Assembly (NCBI GenBank): GCA_030737875.1
Contig: CM060911.1
Span: forward strand, 92,214,599 to 92,278,598
DNA from: Allium sativum
Lineage: Eukaryota > Streptophyta > Magnoliopsida > Asparagales > Amaryllidaceae
Length of the DNA stretch: 64,000 nucleotides
Reading direction: 5' to 3'
Position 1 is the stretch's first letter. Each line of letters starts with the position of its first letter. The position numbers were made by a program, and so were the translations under genes. The notes below the pieces were generated by a model. That model saw only the letters and a program-made list of their open reading frames with translations, did no database searches and was not told where the DNA came from. This document shows, piece after piece, positions 1 to 10,723 of the stretch.

Positions 1-1955
1 GTCAGCCCGAATGGCATGACCAACCATTCATAAAATCCATACGGCGTTCGAAATTCCGTTTTAGCTATACTCTTAGCTTCCACTCTAAGCTGATGAAAAC
101 CTATCGCAAGATCTAACTGAGAAAATACTCTCGCGCCACCCAACTGATCGAACAAATCATATATCCGCGGTAGAGGATACTTGTTCTTCCTCGTCACTTT
201 ATTCAACTCACGGTAGTCTACACACAAATGAAGGGAACCATCCGCCTTGGTAGCAAACACAACTGGTGCTCCCCATTCAGAAACACTCCTTCTGATAAAT
301 CCCTTCTTCAAAAGATCGCTGACTTGCACCTCGAGCTCTCGCTGCTCCCTTGGTGCCATACGACGAAGTGGCATCACTATAGGCCTGGCATCCTTTACCA
401 AATCAATACGAAACTCAATCTCTCGGTGTGGTGGGAGTCCGGTCACTTCTTCGAAAACATCTGGATACTGGCCAACCACGGGCAAACCTGACAACTCACT
501 ATGTGGAATGTCGAGGGAGTTTAGAAAACTAGCCAATACCCCCTTACTGGGTAGACCACCAAACACTATCCTCCGCCCATCATCCGCTCTAGCTGTCACC
601 AAAAAGCCCTCACAGTCTACCACCACCCCATACCTTCGGAGCCAATCTACTCCCAAAATAATGCCAAACCCAGTAAAGCCCAAAACAAAGAAATCACAAA
701 CAAACATGCATCCATGACTCGATAGAACAACATTACGATAAATCAAGCTAAGGCTAGTCGAACCACCAATCGGGTTCGTCACTACTAAAGGTCTATCGAC
801 AATCTCGGGCTCCAATCCCAACCTATCTACCAGGTCACTAGATATGAAAGAACTGGAAGCTCCGGTATCAAACAAAACTCTAACAGGAACATCAAAAACA
901 GAAAGCATACCTTGAATGATGACATTCTTTCCCTTTTCCGCCGCAGTTGGGGCATTCGACGAAGAAGGAATAGCATTAAGAGCATATGCTTTCACCATTT
1001 GCTTTTCCTTAGGGGGCTGTGGACACTTGTCCTTGTGATGTCCCATTTGGCCACAGTTGAAGCACTTCCTATCCGCTGGCTTGGCCCGACAATTACTAGC
1101 ATAATGGCCCTTCTTACCACAGCCGAAGCACTCAACATCTTGCTTATTCTTTTTCTTCTGGCCATCCTTAGTCTGACTCTGTTTTCTTTTACTCTGGGAA
1201 CCACTCTTTCCTCCACCACTTGCTTGTGGTTTTGGCTCTTCTGCAGATGCAACCTCAGTCTTCGACTTAGGGTAGAGACTTTCTGACCTTAACGCTTTCC
1301 CCACAATTGATTCAAACGTCTCATCGATGTGGTTAATAAGTTTTTCCCCCAAGTACTGATCCAAACCAGTTATGAATTTCTCATTCTTTTTCTCGGTAGT
1401 ATCAATAAGAGATAACCCATATTTTGACAAAGTGTCAAATTCAGCAATATACTCCGAGACAGCTCTGCCATTCTGCTTGAGCTCCAAGAATTTCTTGAAC
1501 AGCACTGACTTCTGAGCAGCCGGAATGAACTTCTCGCTAAAGCGAGCCTTAAACTGCTCCCAAGTAATCTGATCTTCGGGAGTAGCTGCCTTTATAGCAT
1601 TCCACCAATTCGTCGCTCGCCCTTGCAGCTGACGAGACGCTAGCTTTCTCTTCATCACATCCTCGATACCCAAATCCTCGAAGATGCGTTCGCAACTATC
1701 CAACCAATCTTGAACATCCGTAGCCGACTCCGTTCCGTGGAATGGCTTCCCACCAAGGCTAGTATAATCCTTATTCAGCTTAGCGAAGTCGACTCTTGGC
1801 GCCTGCACTATTGGACCACCACCATTTCGACCATTGGGAGCTGCTCTCTGTACATCTCTAAGCATCTCTCTCATGAGGTCAGTAAACATTGTCCTCATGT
1901 CAGCAGCATTCCCATTATTGGCCCCTCTACCGGTACCTCTAACATATCGGCTCAT
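1..1955 (-). CDS. Ty3/gypsy gag-pol polyprotein (gag, zinc knuckles, protease, start of reverse transcriptase), partial
   Basis: A single open frame of 651 codons starts at the ATG at 1955-1953 and runs off the left edge. About residues 100-200 are a retrotransposon gag (capsid-like) region, with a [12 protein letters not shown] stretch near residue 130. Two CCHC zinc knuckles follow (Cys276, Cys279, His284, Cys289 and Cys298, Cys301, His306, Cys311), which would bind element RNA. An aspartic protease comes next, with the active site FDTGASSSF at Asp363-Gly365. The reverse transcriptase begins near residue 520 and shows VDYRELN around Asp580, [11 protein letters not shown], and VMPFGL at the edge. 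Zinc knuckle, DTG and RT codons were checked to lie in the same frame. No stop or frameshift was seen, so gag and pol are fused in one frame and the copy may be recent. The start is chosen as the first ATG, 183 bases after the primer site. The YxDD motif, RNase H and integrase are out of view. Confidence 0.95.
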   Translation of the reverse strand, partial: MSRYVRGTGRGANNGNAADMRTMFTDLMREMLRDVQRAAPNGRNGGGPIVQAPRVDFAKLNKDYTSLGGKPFHGTESATDVQDWLDSCERIFEDLGIEDVMKRKLASRQLQGRATNWWNAIKAATPEDQITWEQFKARFSEKFIPAAQKSVLFKKFLELKQNGRAVSEYIAEFDTLSKYGLSLIDTTEKKNEKFITGLDQYLGEKLINHIDETFESIVGKALRSESLYPKSKTEVASAEEPKPQASGGGKSGSQSKRKQSQTKDGQKKKNKQDVECFGCGKKGHYASNCRAKPADRKCFNCGQMGHHKDKCPQPPKEKQMVKAYALNAIPSSSNAPTAAEKGKNVIIQGMLSVFDVPVRVLFDTGASSSFISSDLVDRLGLEPEIVDRPLVVTNPIGGSTSLSLIYRNVVLSSHGCMFVCDFFVLGFTGFGIILGVDWLRRYGVVVDCEGFLVTARADDGRRIVFGGLPSKGVLASFLNSLDIPHSELSGLPVVGQYPDVFEEVTGLPPHREIEFRIDLVKDARPIVMPLRRMAPREQRELEVQVSDLLKKGFIRRSVSEWGAPVVFATKADGSLHLCVDYRELNKVTRKNKYPLPRIYDLFDQLGGARVFSQLDLAIGFHQLRVEAKSIAKTEFRTPYGFYEWLVMPFGL

Positions 1956-2137
1956 CGTCAATCTGAAAAAGGAAACGATTAACGACTCCATAGTGGTGCT
2001 AGTGCAGTACGACTTCATCCTTATACTAGTAGTATATATATATATAGCTTTTAAAACCAAAGTAATCACAAATACGCTCTCTCGCATACGTATATTACCT
2101 CTCCCTGATAACTTCCCTAGGTTAACTACGCAACCTC

Positions 2138-2149
2138 GCTCTGATACCA
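2138..2149 (-). other. Primer binding site of D (initiator tRNA-Met)
   Basis: The minus strand reads TGGTATCAGAGC directly after the LTR end, complementary to the 3' end of plant initiator tRNA-Met. It primes minus-strand DNA synthesis. An untranslated leader of about 180 bases separates it from the gag start. Confidence 0.92.
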
Positions 2150-2429
2150 AGTGTGACGGCCTGCTCCGCACCAGCCTACATTTCCTCCGAAAGTGCGCTG
2201 TACACATGTCCCGACTGGCACGGAACGGTCGTCAAAGAAAGGAAAGAAGGGAATGAACAAATCAAGGAACCTGTAGAATTTCTCACAGCACATGGAATAA
2301 AATATAATAATAACATAATTGTCATAAAACAGGTGAGACAGTGCATAAGCTGATAACTAAAATCAATATCAACATCAGAGCAGCGGAAATCCAAATACAG
2401 CTTATTACAACTTTCCAAATTTACTGTCT

Positions 2430-4057
2430 CTAGACAAAAGAAAGCCAAAGCAGAAGATACACCACTAATGCCCAAGCGGTGTTCTTCAACAACACAGGGA
2501 GAATATTATGTATATATTTTACGTGGAAGCCTCCTGCTCGTCTCCGGATCATCTACCCGTGCATCACCAGCTAACCTGTCTCTAGTCTGCTCGTGTGAGC
2601 ACCCAGAGTAATAAGAGGAGACATAAAACTCTGGGTCAGACATAAAGCCTGGTATGAGCGATAAGCATCTAAACAAAACAATAACAGGTATACTAAACCA
2701 TACCTGAACCAGGACCTGCAACCAAAGAGTTAGTACCACATACCGTACAATACTCCAAGGTGCCAAAATAAATAGTGTAAGAATACGGGGGTGGGGTGTG
2801 CATGTCACAATGATAGCAAACAAATCATCCATAGCAACCATCCTCACATCTCTCACTCAGTGCGTAAAGCATACGATATCTACCACTTTGGAACACTAGA
2901 CAAACTGAGGCAACGGCGAATCCCGACTTGTAGAAACCCTGCTATCACCAAGCTAAACATATGGAGTCATGACCAAACATTTCAATGACCAACTTCATTG
3001 GTTGTAGCCCTTGGTCCTACCGATGCCATAATGGCCCTGAATCCGCCTTCGTACCTCCTACCATAGTGGTCCAAAGCTATAGACGTCGATAACCCATTAA
3101 CACTCGTCCCGCAGCAAAGCCCAATCATGAAGCGAACTCGTTGATTCCCATCTGGATCTTGAGCTCTAGCTTCTCATTTGGACTTCCTTTGCATCTCGGG
3201 TTTGGTCGAATTAGAGTGGGTCTTCGGGAGAGTTGTCGTGTAGTAACAGTCCTAGAACTCGGTTCGGTTCGGTAGCGTCGGTTCGGGTCGGTCCTCTATC
3301 CTTGTCATCTTCCATTCGGTTCGGGTCGGGTACTTCACTCCGGGCCGGGTCGGTGTCCTCCTCCGGGTCGGGTCGGGGTGCTGTCCTCCTCCAGCTCATG
3401 CTCCTTCTCCAATCAGCTCCCTCATTTCCATCTACTCCGATCCGATCCGATCACTTCGCCTTACTCTAGTCGTAGCCTTCCATTCTTGAGCCGATCCGAT
3501 CTGGCTTCCATTATCCTTCTGATCCGATCCCCTTGTCCCCTCCAACTCTAAGGAAACGGCCTTCCTTTTTGCCAAGTCTTCTATGTGCCAAACTCCGGTT
3601 CGGGTCGGATTTCCTTGCCCAATTCACATATCCGATCCGAGCCTCATCCGATCCGAACCGGTTAGGAACCTGCACATTTCTGCAACTTTCCAGCGAGCTT
3701 TCTACGCTATTCGACGACGTTTTCGACCAATTTAACTATTCTAATCAATCATAAAACATACCATAGAGTCATAGCAACATGTAATAGCAACCACAAACAC
3801 CAAACAACAATCCAAATGAATCAAAATAGATCAAAAGTGGCTAAAACCTCACATTTCCCTAAAATCATTCTTAATCATGTTTAAGCACATACTTAGTAAA
3901 ACTTAATCAAATCGTCTAAATTTTCTAACAGAGGCATGAAATATTATCTAAGAATTTCTAAACATTTTTCCAGAATTTATTAGTGTATAAATTCGCTAAT
4001 CTTCACTAATCACTCTTAATTAACTGTAATTAGTGTCAAAACGATGCTATCACTCAC
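2430..4057 (-). other. Candidate LTR leader intron of D
   Basis: A perfect plant donor, CCAAG followed by GTGAGT, ends the putative leader exon (donor 4057-4052 on the minus strand). A pyrimidine-rich tract ending TTTTGTCTAG gives a possible acceptor at 2431-2430. The donor is strong; the pairing with this acceptor is a guess. Confidence 0.35.
3240..3665. repeat. CG-rich short-period repeat (GGTTCG / GGGTCGG / GATCCGATCC)
   Basis: About 420 bases are dominated by imperfect 5-7 base units: GGTTCGGTTCGG, GGGTCGGGTCGG and CCGATCCGATCCGATC. Local GC is far above the surrounding LTR. It lies downstream of the presumed start site, inside the transcribed part of the D LTR. Confidence 0.7.
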
Positions 4058-4311
4058 CTTGGCCACAACTAAAACCCCAAAACTGAAATATTCTCTGATT
4101 TGGCGCTGTCCCCAATCTTACACAGCAGCTCTACCTCGGTTCTCGTGCTAATACTCCTTGATTTGATGTTTGCAAAGCCTAATCTTAAATTAGAAAGTGA
4201 TTAAGAGGTGTTTTGAGGAGATTTAGAGGGTGGAGGCCATGGTTAGGTTAAGTGGAATGAATAGTGACGGCTGAAAAATGAGAAAAAGGTATTCTCCAAA
4301 CCCTAACAGCC

Positions 4312-4320
4312 CTTTTAAAC
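4312..4320 (-). promoter_or_regulatory. TATA-like box of the D LTR
   Basis: The minus strand reads GTTTAAAAGG about 390 bases into the LTR, followed by a leader containing AGGGTTTGG. Placement fits a U3 core promoter, but the match is only TATA-like. Confidence 0.4.
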
Positions 4321-5280
4321 TCCTAATCCCGAAATTTCCCTTTGGGCCTAGCTGTTAATCACCCGGTTAAGCCCAATTAAGCTGTTTTTCACCATCTGTA
4401 ACTTGTTTCAGCCATATCTCCCAAACGGTGAGTCCGTTTGGCTAATGTGACCACTCTACGGAAAGAGAAACCATCATCCGGAGCCAATGGAAATGGTTTC
4501 AGGTCAAAGTTCCTTTCCAATCAAAAGTTATGGCCAAAACAGTGCTAACTAGGGGTAAAATGGTCATTTAAAAATCGGGAAAAATCATGAACATGGGAAA
4601 TGACCCCAATAGTCGTCCCCCAAAGTTACATGACCATACGACTTTGTATGTGAAAGAAATAAATATCCTACGATCCTATGATGCGTAGAATGCGGGTCAT
4701 TACAAATCTTCAAGAGGAGATTCAAATCAAGACTAGAGTTTCAAGTGAAGATTCAACGACTTCTATGACTGTTTTTTTTACGAATCGAATCGAATCTCTG
4801 TAAGTCAGTTGTTTCTAGATTTGAACGTTTTTGCTTTATTTTGTGACATGAAATTAAAGGAATAAAAGAATATGCCAAATCTCTCTCTCTATATATATTC
4901 GAATCTGTGTTTATACTCTTGGACTAAATTAAGAACTGTTATGATTCAAAGGCTAATAAGACTTTGCCTAAGACCGTTGCCTATGACTATGGATTCTGAG
5001 AACATGTGCCTTTGGACTATGAACATAAGCCATTGATTTTGGGACATAAAACATTGCCTATGACGGTGACTTATGACTGTGGGAATTATTTTCCCTTTTG
5101 ACTATGAATATTGCCTATGACTATGGACATTTGCCTATAACTATGAACACAAGCCTTTGATTTGGACATAAAGTATTACCTATGACATAACAACGGTGAT
5201 TTAAACACCTATGATTCATGACTAGGAAAATTGTTGCTTAGGTTTTGTGACTATGAAATTGGGTCTAAAACCCGATTTAT

Positions 5281-5446
5281 CTATTCTGTCTGTTCTTGAT
5301 TTTCTTTGGTTTTAGACTATGGGAATTTACCTATTAAGTTAGGTCTACCCATGTTCTCGAACCTATTCTGTCTATTCTTGGTTTTAGACCGTGGGAATTT
5401 ACCTATTAAGTTAGGTCTACCCATATTCTTGAACCTGCGTCGTTAT
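5281..5446 (+). repeat. 72-bp tandem duplication in the A LTR
   Basis: The unit beginning TTTAGAC recurs at 5311 and 5383 (period 72) and shares ATTTACCTATTAAGTTAGGT. The other LTR has it at about 11965-12130. A 61-codon frame crosses it, but that is a by-product of the repeat. Confidence 0.75.
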
Positions 5447-5761
5447 TCTAAATCTTTTTATGCCAATTATTATGTCCACCCTTTTTCATAGCATCTTTGG
5501 TTCATTCCCTATTTTCTACGAATCTAGATTTATTTACAATCTAGGTTGAATCATGATTATACGAACGGTGGGAATGCAATTTGGGAAAAACACAAAAATA
5601 AACATAAATATAGTTATAAGCTTGAAATTGGCATAGTTTGGAAGCGAACATGATTCTGATTTATACAATTTTAGAACATGTGTTAAGACATGTGAATTGG
5701 GTAGATTTGACATGGATTATAGGTTATGAAATTTAGATCTAGTATTGGCCTGTAAACTGAA

Positions 5762-5885
5762 AAACTAGAATAATAAATCTAGTTTGTATGTAGACTGTAA
5801 ACTAGAAGAATAAATCTAGTTTTTGGGCATAAACGGTGAACTAGAATAGAAAATCTAGTTTGGCATATAAAATCTAGTTTAGCAT
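5762..5885 (+). repeat. Inverted-repeat array AAACTAGA / TCTAGTTT (5' LTR of A)
   Basis: Three consecutive stem-loops: AAACTAGA (5762-5769) with TCTAGTTT (5778-5785), the same arms at 5799-5806 and 5815-5822, and AACTAGA (5839-5845) with TCTAGTT (5854-5860). Spacers are eight bases, and further half-copies follow to 5880. Confidence 0.8.
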
Positions 5886-6401
5886 AAACTGAAAATAAAG
5901 ATGATAGATCTAAATTGCTATGAACTGTAGGTTAGGCAAATCAAGATTTAGGCCTAGAATATAAGTCTGTTAGCGACAAATGAATCTAGGCCAAATTTGT
6001 TTAAAAAGGGGGAAATGGGCTGTAAGATAAATTGTTAACAATTTATAAACAAAAGAAAGATATTTTGATAACACCCCTTTTTATAACTCGTACCAGAAAG
6101 TTCTAGGGTGACCGAGAGGATAGTGTCTAGGCTTGGGTTTGGAAAATATATGTTTCCTGCCCTCCCTGGCTATCCCTAACTTATCCGACGAACGGGATGG
6201 TTGCTTTCAAAACCAGGTTTGGAAATTAATCAGAAAACCCTTTGAACTTAGAAAACATGAATATGCCTAACCCGAGGTTAGACTGAGTTGCGGTGTAAAC
6301 CTGCCCGGAACCGACCGGCACATCCAGTAACCGTAGCAATATCTGTCTAATGTGAGAGGTTGCGGCTTTAATTTATTAATTAAAGCTAGAACAAGAAAGG
6401 G

Positions 6402-7034
6402 AGGATTAAGTCCATAGGAACACCTAACCAACACAGTTAAAGCTAGAATGGGAAGGTTAAGTCCATAGGAGCACTTAACCAACTTAACACTGTTAAGCTA
6501 GAATGGTAGGGTTAAGTCCATAGAAACACTTAACCAACTTAACACAGTTAAAGCTAGAATGGGAGGGTTAAGTCCATGGGAATACTTAGCCAAATTAATA
6601 TGTTGACTAGACTAGAAGGTGGGGTTAAGTAAAGTTAATACACTTAGCCAATTTAACATGTTAATTAGACTAGAGGTTGGGGTTAAGTAATACACTTAGC
6701 CAATTTAATATGTTGGCTGGGTTGGACCGTAGGGTTAAGTAAACTTGAACACTTAACCATCAGAATATGATAAATGAATAGGGTTAAGTCTAAGACACGA
6801 AGAGATGATACTTAACCATTAATAACAGGTTTAGTTAAAACCGGTGGGAAAGGTTAAGTTAAAAAGGGAACACTTACCAATACAGGATGAATGGGTAGGG
6901 TTAAGAAATACTTAACCAATATGACTTGGTTTGTGGTGGGGTTAAGTCAACATGAATACTGACAACACTTAACCAGTTTAACAGGATAAGGGAAGAGGGT
7001 TAAGTTAGCTTGAATCGACTAAAGACACTTATCC
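6402..7034 (+). repeat. Array of about 12 GGTTAAGT / ACTTAACC stem-loops (5' LTR of A)
   Basis: Roughly every 50-70 bases a GGTTAAGT arm is followed after 5-25 bases by ACTTAACC or ACTTAGCC. Several arms pair perfectly over eight bases, for example in the unit near 6440 with spacer CCATAGGAGC. Variant ACTTAGCC still pairs through a U-G wobble. Spacers vary in sequence and length while the arms stay nearly constant. A related hairpin, GCTTTAAT with ATTAAAGC, precedes the array at 6364-6385, and CTAAG/CTTAG pairs follow to about 7145. Confidence 0.85.
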
Positions 7035-8663
7035 AATCCAACTTAACGGGAAAGTGAACTAAGTAGTAAAACTTAGTTGAGAAGACAATGATCCTGGAAA
7101 CTAGGTGGTAAAGCTTAGTTAGTAGAACTAAGTAGTAATTCTTAGTATAACACGAAGGAGCGGACGTCCATCTGATTTTAAAGAAGACTCCAACGAATTG
7201 GGATACGAAGCCCGAGGCTTCGAGGGGACGTGAGGGTACTCTTGGTATCCCTCTGTGAGGCTGCAGATGATCCGCCTGGGCGCACAGAGGTTAAGGTCTG
7301 CGGTAGAAGAGCCAAGGGTATGCCTTGGTTGCAATATATGGCAACCAAAAAACTAGGATGGACCAGCGTGATTCGGCGAGAAGACGGAAGCCCTGTGATA
7401 GCAACTCGTCGTCTACCTACCATCTTCAGTCAAACGAGACACGTGAAGCGAGAAGGCTGGAGGACTCATACGGACCACATACTTGCTATCTAGTTGTGGT
7501 TGCGGGGTGTTGTTGGCTATAGAATTAGTGGGGCAGATAGGGGCCTTCGTACAGTTCTCATTTTACAAGGGTGGCCTTCCATTAGTTGAGGGAGGGGTCG
7601 AGTGGGACCATAGCCACTGGAAAAACAGACCTTAACATCTGCATCGGCAGATATTGAAAGCTCCCGACCGAGTTCCGTATTTCTAGAGTAGCCCTGACAC
7701 GGGACTCGGGTAGCACATTACAGGACATGTGCATCTAGACAAGCGATAACGATTCGCGATACATGCGTGGGGAAAGTCTAGGAACATGTACCACTCTAGG
7801 TAGTGTATCCTAGACTAAAGGGCATCATTCGACAGGTAGGATAATTCCTAGTTAGACCTAGGTGGCATCAAACCTGAATCCGAGAAGCATTCAGCAGATA
7901 GCGTAGACTCTAGTGGAATCTAGAAAGCACTTGATAGAAAACTCTAGATTAAATATAGGTAACAAATAAATAAATGGATGACTGAAGGCGATGGAAAATA
8001 CAGGGATTGGGATCACGTTAGCATTACTAGTTGGGACACTAGTTAGGCGGTGCAGAGATATAGAAACCAGTATAAGAAGGAAATAGCGAAGCGACGAAAG
8101 TATTAGAGCGTATCCAGTTTATCTTATCTCATAATATCTTGTGACTACCTTGTCTAATCTTGTTGACCCTATCGTCATGGTGTAATCTTGTATTCAGTTA
8201 ATTCATGTCGTTTTGTTTTTCCATGTTCACATGCTAGAAGTTACTGAACTTACTCAGGCTTTATGTCTGACTATGTTTTTCTTTCGTCTTCTTTTCTTCC
8301 GTTCCCCCCTAGGTAGTAAAGGAGGAAATAGTTTAGCTCAGGTTAAGTTGGAGTGCCACTCTCTCCCAGCTTGAAGATTTGTCGAAGTTTGCTTGGATTC
8401 TCTTTCCAGATGTTATGGCTGGCTCTTGCTAAAATCGGGGAATATAAATGTTGTTTTTATGCTTCTTTATTTTGTAAGACAGATGATACTCTGATACTGT
8501 AAAACCATTGTACAAACTATTTTATCGATAAAGAAAAGTTTTATTTTTTGCTGTTTAATTTCTGTCTGTCTTGTAATTTATCTGCATCTTTTACCCAAAA
8601 TGCTCCACAGAACTTAGTGCATTCCCTTTGTGAGTGACACTAACAGACGTGGGGTGTTACACG

Positions 8664-8675
8664 TGGTATCAGAGC
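8664..8675 (+). other. Primer binding site of A (initiator tRNA-Met)
   Basis: TGGTATCAGAGC starts three bases after the LTR end at 8661 and is identical to the primer sites of A', A'', B and D. Confidence 0.93.
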
Positions 8676-10332
8676 TGAAGGTTACCGGATCAGATAAAAG
8701 ATTTGAAAAATTATTTTCAAACGGTTTTTAAAGAAGCATTTTTAAAAGAAATGATTTGTTTTAAAGGCATATTCCCCAAAGCCAGACGCATTGTCTCCTG
8801 TTCCTCTGTTTGAATTCTTGTCTCCTTCTTTCTTGAGTCTCTGGGGCTCCTGGCTTTTTGGGAGGTAACCTCATCGAAAGGCAAAGTAGTGCCCGTCTTC
8901 CATCTATAGCCGTAGTTGTTTCACTTACGGCCAGTCTTCTTTCAAGGTTATAGGGTTTTCCGTACGATGGAAGCAGCTTTCGAGAGATTTGCCAATATAG
9001 TTCTACACGGAAAGGGATGAGGAGTTTGGAAAAGGAGCACAACCCTAAGATGAGGAATTCATGGAGATAGGTTTAGCTCACGAAGGAGGAAGAAATTATA
9101 AAAGAGGAAGTATCTTTACTCGGGTATGATAGGGCATATAATTAAGGACGAGGGTAAGAACAAAGGGCAAGATTTTCAAAAGGGCAAGTACATGCTGAGC
9201 GTACCTAGGAGATAGGTGGTAAAAGTTTCTGTTGGAAGAATCTAGTTTTTCTGTTCGGATTTAGCGCTTCGCATTTGTTCATATTTGCTTCCATAGTTGA
9301 GTCTCTGCACCTTAGTACTTGTATAGTAAGAAGATCACAATCAGTCTCAAACCCAGTGGGTGGTTCGACCCATTTATTTTTGGTTAGTAGGGGTTTGAAT
9401 AGCTATCGAGTTTGCTTATATCATATCACGTAGATTGTCTAAAGGAGATATTCCTTAGGTGCTTGTCTGATATTGGTTTAGGCCTTTGGGGCTTGTACTT
9501 GAGGAATGTCGAGTTCGACTAGGATGGTTTGCGTGAGAGATGGATAGTTGTGGCAGGAGCTCTAAAAAGCGCGTAGTGACCTTTTGACCCTTATAATTAT
9601 GGCATGATGGATAAGACAGGAGGAGAGACCTCTGATCATACTAGTATATACACTTGGTTGACATCTGTTCATTTTGGAGATGGAGCTTAGAAACTTCACA
9701 ATCGTGGAGTAAAAATTGGTTAAGATACAGTGGAGTAAAGCTCAAGAAGGCTAGATACTAGCAACATACCCTTTTTCTTAAGGGTGCATCCTTGATTTCT
9801 TTTTTTAGGAGCTTTACGCATAGTTGTTTCTCTCTTTCCAAAGTATATCACCTAGGTCGTATCTTCGATCCTTAGGTAGAAGCCAATGGATGTAAACATG
9901 TATTTGAAACATGTTATGGTTGATGGTTGCGAGTGGTTGCTAATGGTTGCTTGTGAATGCATATGCATACGTATTAGACACTAGATCAGTTCGGACGTTT
10001 TCATATTGCATTTACAGATATGTATTTAAGTTGAGCCTGATATGTTATCATATGGATGTTGCATATGGATGAATGGCCGTGCACGCATGTAGTATTTACG
10101 TAACTAGGGATGCTTGCATACATGATTGGACGCATGGCACCGGCATGATTCGCATTAAGGAGGTCGACTGAATCAGTAGACCGCCTGATTTTACAGTAGA
10201 TAAAGACATATACACACACTATGCATATGAACATGAAAGCATTAGAAATCTTTTAAGGACAATGGATGCCTGTGATTGGATGGTTGAGTAGATGGGTGAT
10301 TGGATGGTAGGACACATTCTTCCTATCTAGAA

Positions 10333-10368
10333 GATTTCGGGGACGAAATCCTTTTAAGTGGGGGAGAA
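10333..10368 (+). other. Pre-polypurine hairpin and polypurine tract of A
   Basis: A perfect 7-bp hairpin (GATTTCG, loop GGGA, CGAAATC; 10333-10350) is followed by the polypurine tract AAGTGGGGGAGAA (10356-10368), which primes plus-strand synthesis. The 3' LTR starts at the next base. The same arrangement with different outer stem pairs occurs in A', A'' and B. Confidence 0.88.
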
Positions 10369-10649
10369 TGTAACACCCCGTATTTTTAATGTAATTAAAA
10401 ATGTATATATATATATCCACAGATAGGATTAATATGGTGATGTATAATGAAAATTAATTAATATATGAAAAAAAAAGATTGGTTGCATGCGATGTAAATA
10501 TGTTGCATGCACTGATTTGCAAACATAATGCATTAACATTAAAAGAAAAAGGTTCATTCATTGGTTTAATTTAAGTATTGTAACTAACATGAAAAGGAGA
10601 AGTAAGGAGAGAACGATAATTATTATTGTTCTAAGACTTATTAACAAAA

Positions 10650-10723
10650 GCCTCTGTAGCTCAGTTGGTTAAGGCATTGGATTTGTAGCATGGAGGTCGG
10701 GGGTTCGAACCCCGGCGGTGGCA
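10650..10723 (+). tRNA. tRNA-Thr(UGU)-like sequence in the U3 of A, probably degenerate
   Basis: Seventy-four bases follow tRNA layout. The acceptor arms GCCTCTG and CGGTGGC pair at six of seven positions (one T-T mismatch), with A as discriminator. An A-box (TAGCTCAGTTGG) and a B-box core (GGTTCGAAC) are both present. The T arm CGGGG/CCCCG pairs. The anticodon loop TTTGTAG gives anticodon TGT with U33 and A37 in place, but its stem is weak: three wobble pairs and two mismatches. Four bases downstream is a run of six T, a Pol III terminator. Read as a tRNA pseudogene or a tRNA-derived Pol III promoter captured by the LTR; a working tRNA is unlikely. Confidence 0.6.

Larger units (their letters stand above)
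1..4704 (-). mobile_element. Element D: Ty3/gypsy LTR retrotransposon, 5' half
   Basis: Read on the minus strand this holds, in order, a 5' LTR (4704 to 2152), an initiator tRNA-Met primer site, a short leader and gag-protease-RT. The rest of pol and the 3' LTR lie left of the window. Its right edge interrupts the 5' LTR of element A: base 4705 continues exactly as base 11399 of the intact A LTR. The protease-before-RT order and the domain sequences make this Ty3/gypsy. The clade cannot be fixed because the integrase and any chromodomain are outside. It is the only element here with a readable protein. Confidence 0.93.
2152..4704 (-). repeat. 5' LTR of D (about 2.55 kb)
   Basis: On the minus strand the LTR starts TGTAATGACCCGC at 4704 and ends CCGTCACA at 2152, next to the primer site. 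The other LTR is off-window, so the ends rest on the TG/CA rule, the primer site and the exact return to element A sequence at 4705. It holds a TATA-like stretch, a strong candidate splice donor and a GC-rich block of CG-containing short repeats. The small frames in it are not supported as genes. Confidence 0.85.
4705..8661 (+). repeat. 5' LTR of A, 5' part displaced by D
   Basis: The segment matches 11399-15344 base for base apart from scattered changes, a TA-repeat length difference near 4900 and small indels. It ends GGGGTGTTACA, three bases before the primer site. The promoter-bearing first kilobase is missing because D inserted here. Confidence 0.93.
8662..10368 (+). other. Internal domain of A, non-coding
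   Basis: The 1.7 kb between primer site and polypurine tract has no long open frame, zinc knuckle, protease or RT motif. The longest frame (minus, 8761-9042) has no recognisable features. What remains is the primer site at the left and the hairpin plus polypurine tract at the right, the cis signals needed for reverse transcription. Confidence 0.85.

Noticed and set aside
228..1286. Plus-strand frames at 228-491, 247-717 and 912-1286
   Set aside because: They are antisense shadows of the gag-pol frame, which has the zinc knuckles, DTG and RT motifs on the minus strand.
6402..7034. Telomere-like or CRISPR-like array (GGGTTAAG repeats with variable spacers)
   Set aside because: The unit is not the plant telomere repeat TTTAGGG, spacing is irregular and each unit holds both arms of a hairpin. 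It lies inside an LTR, is copied in the other LTR, and no cas gene is present; the sequence is eukaryotic.
7128..7522. Overlapping frames of 65-87 codons at 7128-7522, repeated at 13812-14206
   Set aside because: Present only because the LTR is duplicated. Several overlap on both strands and none shows a domain.
8761..9042. 93-codon minus frame in the interior of A as a gag remnant
   Set aside because: No zinc knuckle, gag or protease motif, and opposite in strand to the element.
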